Origin: Eulemur rufifrons
Lineage: Eukaryota; Chordata; Mammalia; Primates; Lemuridae
Direction of reading: 5' to 3'
NCBI RefSeq assembly: GCF_041146395.1
Contig: NC_091009.1
Span: 1,995,001-2,059,000, forward strand
Length of the DNA stretch: 64,000 bases
A model generated the notes under the pieces. It was not told the DNA's origin, did not search any database, and saw only the letters and a program-made list of their open reading frames with translations. Position numbers and translations under genes: made by a program. This document shows, in pieces, positions 1-9,080 of this stretch (its first letter is position 1; each line of letters starts with the position of its first letter).

Positions 1-17
1 TAACCCCTAACGCTAAC

Positions 18-51
<34 letters not shown>

Positions 52-172
52 CTAACCCTAATGCCTAACCCCAACCCCAACCCCAACCCCTAACACTTAA
101 CCCTTAACCCTACCCCTAACCCTAACCCTAACCCAACCCAACCCTAACCCTAACCCCAACCCCAACCTCTAC

Positions 173-203
<31 letters not shown>
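1..203. repeat. Telomeric repeat tract (CCCTAA)n with variant units
   Basis: The tract consists of CCCTAA units mixed with variants such as CCCCTAA, CCCCAA, CCCAA, CCCTAAA and one CGCTAA. The C-rich strand reads 5' to 3' from the left edge, as expected at the left end of a chromosome. The mix of variants is typical of the inner, proximal part of a telomere, where telomerase no longer rewrites the sequence. Only about 200 bp is present, so the outer uniform telomere was not assembled, or this is an old interstitial block. It ends at TAA 201-203 and runs directly into satellite. Confidence 0.95.
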
Positions 204-204
<1 letters not shown>

Positions 205-2689
205 TACTATGTTGAGAATTATTTGCCAGTTTTTGCAGCACCTTTCACCATAATTGTGATAAGGTTCATCTCTGTCTCCTTGAAATGAAGAGGGCTTCCA
301 TGGAAAAACTATGCTGAGGCCCAGCTCACTTGGTGTGGCCGATACTTGATCCTGGAGCCTGGCAAGAAGCCATTCTTCTAAGTGTCATTGCACCATCCTT
401 TTTCCATTATTTACAAAAGCAGAACACCTTTCACCATTTAGCATAAGGATCAGTCACTGGAGGGTAGGTTTTCGTGTGGGGTTGGGGGGGTGGTTGGAGG
501 CAGACCATCTGTCAGTATGGTGGTTTGTTTATATTATCCCCAGAGAGGAGAAGTGGGCATGAGTGTGGCAGTTGAAAAGTGTGGATCCTGTTTCAGTCTT
601 AGACCCCTCTATACGTGGGCACAGGTAACTGGCTTGTTCCAAGAAGTATGTCACAGAGCTTTTGAAATAAACACTACATTGAGAGTTATTTGCCAGTTTT
701 TGCAGCACCTTTCACGATAATTGTGATAAGGTTCATCTCTCCCTCCTTAAATCCAAGATGGCTGCGACGGAAGAAACTATGGTGAGGCCTAGCTAACTTG
801 GTGTTGCTGATACTTGGTATTGGAGCCTGGCAAGAGACCACTCTTTCAAGTATCATTCCACCATCCTTTCTCCATTATTTTAAAAGGCAGAGCACCTTTC
901 ACCAGTGAGCATAAGAATGAGTTGCTGGAGGGGATGTTTTTATGTCGAGTCAGGGGGTGGTGGAGGGGCAGGCCCTCTGTCAGTCTGGTGATTTGTTTTT
1001 ATTTTCCCCAGAGAGGAGAAGTGGGTATGTGTGTGGCAGGTGAAAAGGGCAGATCCTGTTTCAGTCTTAGACTGAACAGGATCCGCAGTTTTCAGCCTGT
1101 TCCTTTAAGAATCATTTGATTCATCAGCTGGGACTCTACCAAGGTTCTATAGACCCCTCTATGAGTGCGCCCAGTAAACTGGCTGGTTCCAAGAAGTATA
1201 CCGCACAGCTTTTGAAATAACTACTACGGTGAGAATTATTTGCCAGTTTTTGCAGCACCTTTCACAATAATTGTGTTAAGATTCGCCTCTGCATCCTTAA
1301 ACACAAGATGGCTGCCATGGAAAACACTATGCTGAGGCATAGCTCACTTGGTGTTGCCAATACTTGGTACTGGACCCTGGCAAGAAGCCAGTTTTTTAAG
1401 TATCATTCCATGATCCTTTCTCCACTATTTTAAATGGCAGAGCACCTTTTGGCAGTTAGCATAAGAATGAGTCGCTGGAAGGGACTTTTTTTGTGGGGTC
1501 GGGTGGTGTTTGGGGGTCAGGGCATCTTTCAGTCTGGCGGTTTGTTTTTATTAGGCCCAGAGAGGAGAAGTGGGCATGTGTGTGGCAGGTGAAAAGTGCT
1601 GATCCTCTTTCAGTCTTAGGGTGAAAGAGAATCAGCAGTTTTCAGCCCGTTTCTTTAAGAATCCTTTGATTCATCACCTGGCTATCTACCATGGTTCTCT
1701 GGACCCCTCAATGCGTGGGACCCTTTAACTGGATACTTCCAAGAATTATGCTGCAGAGCTTTTGAAATAACCACTACGTGGAGAATTATTTGCCAGTTTT
1801 TGCAGCACCTTTCACCATAATTGTGACAAGGTTCATCTCTGCCTCCTTAAACCAAGCTGGCTGCCATGGACAAAACCATGCTGAGGCCTACCTCACTTGG
1901 TATTGCCTATACTTGGTACTGGAGCCTGGCAAGAAGCCAGTCTTTTAAGTATCATTCCACCAACCTTTTTCCATTGTTTTAAAAGGCAGAGCACCTTTTG
2001 CCAGTTAGCAAATGAGTTGCTGGAGGGCACGTTGTTGTGTGGGGTCAGGTGGTGTGTGAGGGGGCAGGCGCTCTGCCAGTCCAGTGTTTTTTTTTTTAAT
2101 CCTCAGAGAGGAGAAGTTGGCATGTGTGCAGCAGGTGAAAAGTGCGGATCCTGTTTTAGTCTTAGACTGAAACAGGATCCACATTTTCTGCCCGTTCCTT
2201 TAAGAATCATTTGACTCTTCTTCCGTGAATCCACCATGGTTCTCTATAACCCTCTATGCGTGGCCCCAGGTAACTAGCTGGTTCCAAGAAGTATGCCATA
2301 GAGCTTTTGAAATAACCACTACGTGGAGAATTATTTGCCAGTTTTTGCAGCACCTTTCACCATAATTGTGACAAGGTACTTCTCTGCCTCCTTAATCCCA
2401 AGATGGCTGCCAGGGAAAAAACTATGCTGAGGCCTAGCTCACTTGGTGTTGCCGATACTTGGTACGGGAGCGTGGAATAAAACCAGTATTTCAAGTATCA
2501 TTCCACCATCCTTTTTCCATTATTTTAAAAGGCATAGCACCGTTTGCCAGTTAGCATAAGAATGAGTCACTGGAGGGGACGTTTTTGTGTGGGGTCGTGT
2601 GGTGTGTGGGGGGGGGGCAAGCCCTCTGTCAGTCCAGTGGTTTGTTTTTATTATGCCCAGAGAGGAGAAGTGGGCATGTGTGTGGCAGG

Positions 2690-2744
2690 TGAAAAGTGCG
2701 GATCCTGTTTCAGACTTAGACTGAAACAGGATCCGCACTTTTCA
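2690..2744. repeat. Perfect 24-bp inverted repeat within a satellite monomer
   Basis: The left arm 2690-2713 and right arm 2721-2744 are exact reverse complements, separated by 7 nt. Each arm contains GCGGATCCTG or its complement. Related but imperfect copies of this palindrome occur in most monomers of the telomere-proximal blocks. In monomers beyond about 14.4 kb the right arm is eroded and only a short core remains. It could form a cruciform in DNA or a hairpin in RNA; no function is shown by the sequence. Confidence 0.9.
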
Positions 2745-2756
2745 GCCCGTTCCTTT

Positions 2757-2774
2757 AAGACTCCTTTGATTCAT
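2757..2774. repeat. L1 5' target-site duplication
   Basis: This 18-bp stretch (AAGACTCCTTTGATTCAT) is repeated with two mismatches at 9081-9098, directly after the A-rich tail of the L1. Elsewhere in the satellite it is ordinary monomer sequence, so the pair is a target duplication rather than part of L1. The start AAGA preceded by TTT fits the L1 endonuclease preference on the opposite strand (TTCTT/AAA). Confidence 0.85.
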
Positions 2775-3836
2775 TCTCAATGATGGTGGAATGGTGGTGA
2801 CCTCCTGGATTCGTGCTCCTGGAGTGGAAGGCATGGGTCTCCCACTGCCCACAACCCTAGAGGTTCACTTCCCCACAAGAACGGTGGTGTGAATCCATGG
2901 AGAATCAGCGTGGGACAGAGAGAGAGAGCAAGAAAAGACTGAGGTGATTAGGGAAATAAATCACCAAAATCTGGAGAGTGCGGGATGGCCAATAGAGAAG
3001 GGAGCACGGGACAGCTGTACCCACCTCACCAGAGAGTGGGGTGGGTTCAGCCCCACAGGAAAGCATCTTGTTCCCCCTCTGACCTCCACACCCACTCAAT
3101 TGAGGATCTGCCTGAAGTCGGTGCAGAATCGCCACGGGAGATGTGGGGCTCTGCAGAGAGGAGACATTGGCAGGAGGCATTTTGGACCCTGGAGTGCTGT
3201 GCGCAGCTGACGCACCTAGCAACTGTCTCCTATACGCGGGCGGTGGGGCTGCTTTGGTCCCGGCTCTAGCAGATGCCAAACTGCCTCGTATAGGTGGGCG
3301 GCTGGATTCTCCCGGTCCCCGGCTCCTCTGGCCTCTGCCGGTCCCTGAGCATTCAACCCCAGTGACAGTGATCTGCAGACGGGCGGCCGCCATTGTCGGG
3401 GTCCACAGCCTAAACGCTGAGGAGCGATTGGGTACCGGGCGGCTCCCTGGGCGGCTCCCTTCCCTAGTCCACGGACCCTGACTAGGAGCTCCACCTTTGT
3501 GTGAACACTGAGTGGTTCCCCAGTCACGAGAGAGTAGAGCGTGGACCTTGCAGACATTGGGGTGGGGCAGACCATCGCCCGCGGGAACTGCAGTGGCTGG
3601 GGCGTTGGGCGAATGAGGGCACCGCTCCACTCTCCCTATCCACTGTCTTTCTCACAGAGAGAGACAGAAGCCACCTCGGGAGAGGAAGAGGGGCAGCCCC
3701 CCCAGCGGAGCTAGCAAAATCCTGAACAATATGTGAAGGGCTCCCCCTAGTGACAGAGGAGGCAGCTTACCTGGCACTCACAGTGTGCCCCTATCCAGAC
3801 TAAAGCTGAAAGAAGGGATCTTAAGGATTCATTCAG
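2775..3836 (+). promoter_or_regulatory. L1 5' UTR / internal promoter region
   Basis: This region of about 1.06 kb lies between the target duplication and ORF1. It is richer in GC and CpG than the surrounding satellite (for example GGGCGGCCGCC near 3381 and repeated GGGCGGCTCCC at 3438-3460). That is the usual composition of an L1 5' UTR, which in the family carries an internal RNA polymerase II promoter. Long open frames occur on both strands because of the low AT content, but none resembles a known protein. The promoter role is inferred from family knowledge. Confidence 0.75.
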
Positions 3837-4841
3837 ATGGGAAGGGCTCAGCGAAGGAACTCTAGGAGTATAAAGAATCAAGCTGAAACCATGCCCTCAA
3901 AGAGGATTACTAGTTCTCCACCAATTAACACAGAGCAGATTCCAAATAGCAACATGTCACAGGAAGAATTTCAAACATGGATCATAAATACGCTGAACAT
4001 TATGCAAGAAAAAATGGATAATCAACACAAAGAAACCACAAAAAAGATCCAGGACTTGGAAGAAAAATTCACCAAAGAAATTGAAATACTGAAGAAAAAT
4101 CAAACTGAACTCCTGGAAATGAAAAATTTATTCAAGGAGCTACAAAACACAGTGGAAAGTCTCAAGAGCAGGGTAGATCAAACAGAAGAAAGAATCTCAG
4201 AGATCGAAGATAACACTTTCCAATTAAATAAGGCAGTCACAGAGTTAAAACAAAGAAACATGAGAAATAATCATAGTCTACAAGAAATGTGGGATTATGT
4301 GAAGAAGCCTAACGTGAGAGTTATCGGCATTCCTGAGGGTGAAGAAGACAATAAGCAAGGGTTGAATAAAGTATCTGAAGATATAATTGAGGAAAATTTC
4401 CCAGGCCTTGCCAAATCTCTAGATACACAGGTTCAAGAAGCTCAAAGAACCTCTGAGAGATTCATACCAAATAGGAAGACACCACGTCATGTAGTTATCA
4501 GACTGACCAAAATATCCACTAACGAGGCCCTTCTTCAATCTGTAAGGAGAAAGAAACAAGTAACATACAAAGGAAAGCCCATCCGAATCACGCCAGATTT
4601 CTCAACTGAAACCTTACAAGCAAGAAGAGATTGGAGCCCCATTCTCACTCTTCTGAAACAGAATAATGCCCAGCCTAGAATCCTGTACCCAGATAAGCTC
4701 AGTTTTATATATGAAGGTGAAATTAAGACATTCTCAGATAAACAAAAACTCAGAGAATTCACCAAGACAAGAGCAGCTTTCCAAGAAGTATTCAAAACAG
4801 AGTTACACGTGGTCCAGCACAAGAAGGACCCTCGAATGTAA
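3837..4841 (+). CDS. L1 ORF1 protein (RNA-binding chaperone), 334 aa, open
   Basis: ORF1p is the trimeric RNA-binding and nucleic-acid chaperone protein that coats L1 RNA in the cytoplasmic RNP. The frame is uninterrupted for 334 codons, close to the usual primate length of about 338. A basic N-terminus is followed by a long heptad-rich coiled coil at about residues 50-135. An RRM-like domain spans about 157-255 (NVRVIGIPEG at 159-168, TYKGKPIRI at 243-251). A C-terminal domain follows, with ETLQARRDW at 258-266. The start is the first ATG that gives the usual N-terminus. The frame being open shows only limited decay, since ORF2 downstream is badly broken. Expression is not implied. Confidence 0.93.
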   Translation: MGRAQRRNSRSIKNQAETMPSKRITSSPPINTEQIPNSNMSQEEFQTWIINTLNIMQEKMDNQHKETTKKIQDLEEKFTKEIEILKKNQTELLEMKNLFKELQNTVESLKSRVDQTEERISEIEDNTFQLNKAVTELKQRNMRNNHSLQEMWDYVKKPNVRVIGIPEGEEDNKQGLNKVSEDIIEENFPGLAKSLDTQVQEAQRTSERFIPNRKTPRHVVIRLTKISTNEALLQSVRRKKQVTYKGKPIRITPDFSTETLQARRDWSPILTLLKQNNAQPRILYPDKLSFIYEGEIKTFSDKQKLREFTKTRAAFQEVFKTELHVVQHKKDPRM

Positions 4842-4880
4842 CACTAATCAAGAGATAAATATGAAAACACAGTTATCATA

Positions 4881-7800
4881 ATGGCTCAAGAGAGAAAACA
4901 GATCAATGAAATTCAACCCAACATGAGGAACAGCAATCTGTCTCGCTTATCAGTTCTCTCATTAAATGTGAATGGATTGAATTCCCCACTCAAGAGACAT
5001 GGACTGGCCCAATGGATAAAAAAGATATAAGCCAAGTATCTGCTGTCTTCAGGAAACTCATCTAACCTGCAAGGATGCATTTAGACTGAAAATAAAAGGG
5101 TGGAAATCAATATTCCAAGCAAATGGAACCCAAAAGAAAGCTGGCGTGGCAGTTCTAATCTCCGATAACGTAGTTTTTAAATCAACAAAAGTAAAGAAAG
5201 ACAAAGATGGTTACTATATACTGGTGAAGGGTACAATTCAACAAGAAGACATAACTATACTTAACATATATGCACCCGATCTAGGTGCACCCAGATTCAT
5301 AAAGCAAACCCTACTTGATCTGAACCAAATGATAGATAACAACACTTTAGTAGCCAGAGATTTTAACACGCCACTGACAGTTCAAGACAGATCCTCCAAA
5401 CAAAAAATAAACAAAGAAATATTGGACGTAAATAGAATGCTAGAACAAATGGGCCTGACTGACATCTACAGGACATTCTACCCAAATACCACTGAATATA
5501 AGTTCTTCTCATCAGCTCATGGGACATTCTCCAAGATTGACCATATCTTAGGACATAAAGAATGTCTTAAAAAATTTAAAAATATAGAAATAATACCATG
5601 CAGCTTCTCGGATCACAGTGGAATAAAAGTAACAATGAACCCTAACAGAAATCCTCATTTCTACTCAAAGTCATGGAAGCTAAATAACCTTCTCCTGAAC
5701 AATCATTTTATAAATGAAGAAATCAAGTCAGAAATCAAAAGATTCTTTGAATTAAACGACAAAGGAGATACAACTTATCAAAATCTGTGGGACACAGCTA
5801 AAGCAGTCCTGAGAGGAAAATTTATTTCCATAAATGCCTATACCAAAAAGACAGAAGACTTACAAATAGACAATCTAATGAATAGACTCAAAGAGCTGGA
5901 GAAGAAAGAAGAGACCAAACCCAAACCCAGCAGAAGGAAATTATTAAGATTAAATCAGAACTAAATGAAAAGGACCATAAGGGAGCATAAGGGAGATTAA
6001 ACCAAACCATAACGGAGATTAATAAAACCAAAAGTTGGTTCTTTGAAAAAATAAACAAAATTGACACACTTCTGGCTAAACTAACCAAGAGCAGAAAAGA
6101 AAAATCTCTTATAACCTCGATCAGGAACACGAAAGGAGTAATCACGACTGATGCCACAGAGATACATGATATCATCTATGAATTCTACAAAAATCTTTAT
6201 GCACACAAATTAGAAAACCTGGAGGAAATGGACAAATTCTTATAAACACACAGCCTTCCCAGGCTCAACCAGGAAGAAATAGAATTCCTGAATAGACCGA
6301 TATCTAGATCTGAAATTGAAACAGCAATAAAAAACCTTCCCAAAAAGAAAAGCCCTGGACCAGATGGGTTCACACCTGAATTCTACCATACCTACAAAGA
6401 AGAACTGGTGCCCATCGTACATAAACTATTCTCCAATATAGAGAAGGATGGGATTCTCCCCAACACTTTTTACCAAGCCAACATAATCCTGATACCAAAT
6501 CCAGGAAAGGATGCAACTAAAACAGAGAACTATAGACCAATTTCTCTTATGAATATAGATGCAAAAATTCTCAATAAAATTCTAACAAATCGAATCCAAG
6601 TGCTTATCAAAAAAATAATCCATCACGACCAAGTGGGCTTCATCCCAGAGATGCAGGGATGGTTTGACATATGGGAATGTAATTCATCACATAAATAGAA
6701 GCAAAAATAAAGATCAGATGATCCTCTCAATAGATGCAGAGAAAGCATTTGACAAAATTCAACACCCTTTTATGATAAGAACACTTAACAAAATAGGCAT
6801 AGATGGGGCCTATATAAAAATGATACAAGCCATATACGACAAACCCTCAGCCAACATCATACTGAATGGGGAAAAACTGAAAGCATTCCCACTTCAAACT
6901 GGAACCAGACAAGGCTTACCACTGTCCCCATTACTTTTCTACATAGTATTGGAAGTCCTTGCAAGAGCTATCAGGCAAGAGAGCAGAATCAAGGGAGTTG
7001 AAATAGGGACAGAAGAGATCAAACTCTCACTCTTTGCTGATGATATGATGTTATATCTATAAAACCCCAAGGTTTCAACCAAGAGACTCCTGGAATTGAT
7101 CAATGAATTCAGTAAAGTCTCAGGATACAAAATCAATACACACAAATCAGAGGCATTCATATATGCCAATAACAGTCAAATGGAAAACCAAATTAAGGAC
7201 TCAATACCCTTCAAAATAGCAACAAAGAAAATAAAATACCTAGGAATTTATTTAACTAAGGAGGTAAAGGACCTCTATAGGGAGAACTATGAAACACTGA
7301 GGAAGGAAATTGCAGAACATGTAAATAGGTGGAAAACCATACCATGCTCGTGGATCGGTAGAATCAACATTGTTAAAATGTCTATACTGCCCAAAGTTAT
7401 CTACAGATTCAATGCAATCCTTATTAAATTACCAACATCTTTTTTCACAGACATAGGAAAAATAATTTTACGCTTTGTATGGAACCAGGGAAGACCCCGT
7501 TTAGCAAAAGCAATCTTAAACAACAAAAACAAAATGGGAAGTATTAATTTGCCAGACTTCAAACTATACTACAAGGCTGTGGTTCTTAAAACAGCCTGGT
7601 ACTGGCACAAGTGCAGGGACACAGACCAGTGGAACAGAACAGAAAATCCCAATATAAAACCATCCTCATATAGCCATCTAATCTTTGACAAAGCAGACAA
7701 AAACATACTCTGGGGAAAAGATTCCTTATTTAATAAATGGTGCTGGGAAAACTGGATATCCACATGTAGAAGACTAAAACAGGACACATAACTCTCACCC

Positions 7801-8769
7801 CTCACAAAAATCAAATCACAGTGGTTAACAGACTTAAACCTAAGGTCAGAAACTATTAGAATTCTAGAAGAAAATGTAGGAAAGACTCTTACAGACATTG
7901 GCCTAGGCAAAGAATTTATGAAGAAGACCCCTAAAGCAATCACAGCAACAACAAAAATAAATAAATGGGACCTGATCAAATTAAAAAGCTTCTGCACAGC
8001 CAAAGAAACAGTCACGAGAGTAAATGGACAACCTACAGAATGGGAAAAAATTTTCGCATACTACACATCAGATAAAGGACTGATAACAAGAATCTATTTA
8101 GAACTCAGGAAAATCAGTAAGAAAAAATCAAACAACCCTATCAAAAAGTGGGCAAAGGACATAAATAGAAATTTTTCAAAAGAAGATATAAAAATGGCTA
8201 ACAAACATATGAAAAAGTGTTCAACATCTCTAATCATCAGGGAAATGCAAATCAAAACCACAATGAGATATCACTTAACTCCAGTGGGAATGGCCTTTAT
8301 CAAAAAGTCCCAAAACTATACATGTTGGTGTGGGTGTGGGGAGATAGGTACATTCATACACTGCTGGTGGGACTGTAAACTAGTGCAGCCCCTGTGGAAA
8401 GCAATGTGGAGATACCTTAAACAGATTCAAGTAGACCTACCATTCGATCCAGCAATTCCATTATTGGACATCTACCCAGAAGAACAAAAGTCATTCTATA
8501 AAAAAGACACCTGCACCTGAATGATTATAGCAGCACAATTCACAATCACAAAGATGTGGAAACAACCCAAATGCCCATCAATTCATGAATGGATTAGCAA
8601 AATGTGGTATATGTATACCATGGAATATTACTCAGCTATTAGAAATAATGGCGATATGGCATCTCTTTGGTTCTCCTGGAGAGAGCTGGATCCCATTCTA
8701 TTAAGTGAAGTATCCCAAGAATGGAAAAATAAGCACCACATGTACTCACCAGCAAATTGGTTTCCCTGA
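4881..8769 (+). pseudogene. L1 ORF2 (endonuclease / reverse transcriptase), broken
   Basis: ORF2p nicks target DNA and reverse-transcribes L1 RNA. The start is ATG 4881 in the frame of SVLSLNVNGLNS. That frame stops at 5028-5030 and the endonuclease continues in another frame to a stop at 5962-5964 (SKIDHILG and SDHSGIKV, endonuclease motifs, are visible). The frame then reverts to the first, with a stop at 6243-6245. It shifts again near 6660, within MQGWF. The RT core follows, with the FADD catalytic motif at 7033-7044, then stops at 7060-7062, 7789-7791 and 8518-8520. The last one looks like CGA to TGA decay. A C-terminal cysteine-rich motif ([18 protein letters not shown]) lies near 8320-8370. 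At least three frame changes and five stops make it non-functional. Confidence 0.93.
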
Positions 8770-9080
8770 GTGCACATTTGGGAACAACACCAATTGGGTA
8801 TCGGACAGAGGTTGGGGCCGGGTGGAAGGGATGGGTGTATACCTACTTGATGAATGTGATGTGCACTGCCTGGGGAATGGACACCCTTCAAGTTCTAACT
8901 GGGGGGGATGGGGTGGGGGAGAGGAGGGGTGCACACCTACATGATGAATGTGATGTGCACTGACTAGGGAATGGACAAAATTGAAGCTCAGAATCGGGGG
9001 AAAGGGGAGGCATGGGGAATGTATATAGCCTGATCTTTTGTACCCCCATAATGAGCTAACAAACAAACAAACAAACAAAA
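8770..9080 (+). other. L1 3' UTR with internal duplication, G-rich tract and A-rich tail
   Basis: Two imperfect copies of a segment containing TGATGAATGTGATGTGCACTG lie at about 8848-8890 and 8940-8980. Between them is a G-run tract at 8901-8929 with four runs of at least four G, compatible with a G-quadruplex on the + strand. L1 3' UTRs commonly carry such a tract. The element ends in GTACCCCCATAATGAGCTAAC followed by (AAAC)n and a short A-run. Confidence 0.8.

Larger units (their letters stand above)
204..2774. repeat. Subtelomeric satellite block 1, about 546-bp monomers, diverged class
   Basis: This block holds about five tandem monomers, counted by a shared anchor (TTCACCATAATTGTGATAAGG and variants) near 244, 711, 1261, 1811 and 2356. 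Each monomer has the same order of parts: the anchor, an AAGATGGCTGCC box, a TAAGTATCATTCCACC box, a T-run followed by G-rich sequence, GTTTGTTTTTATTATCCCC, an inverted repeat around GGATCC, and ATCAGCTGGGAATCCACC. The first monomer is about 78 bp short: its TCTTAGA joins straight to CCCCTCTATACG, skipping the right arm of the inverted repeat. The block is cut by the L1, and its last 18 bp are the 5' target duplication. No coding capacity is credible here. Confidence 0.93.
2775..9080 (+). mobile_element. Full-length LINE-1 (L1) retrotransposon
   Basis: This 6.3-kb element is complete from 5' UTR to tail: 5' UTR about 2775-3836, ORF1 3837-4841, a short inter-ORF gap, ORF2 about 4881-8769 (broken), 3' UTR 8770-9050 and an (AAAC)n-type tail to 9080. 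It is flanked by an 18-bp target duplication with two differences. ORF1 is open, but ORF2 carries several frameshifts and stops, so the copy cannot move on its own. It is inserted in + orientation and points away from the telomere. Protein wording is clearly L1; I cannot assign the subfamily from sequence alone. Confidence 0.96.

Noticed and set aside
2330..2570. Monomer as an ancient dimer, from similarity of GCAGCACCTTTCACCATAA and GCAGAGCACCTTTCACCAG
   Set aside because: The similarity covers only about 30 bp at a spacing of about 187 bp and does not extend through the monomer, so it is not convincing as a half-monomer duplication.
2905..3630. A 241-codon minus-strand frame in the L1 5' UTR, and overlapping plus-strand frames
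   Set aside because: They lie in GC-rich untranslated L1 sequence where stops are rare. No domain is recognisable.
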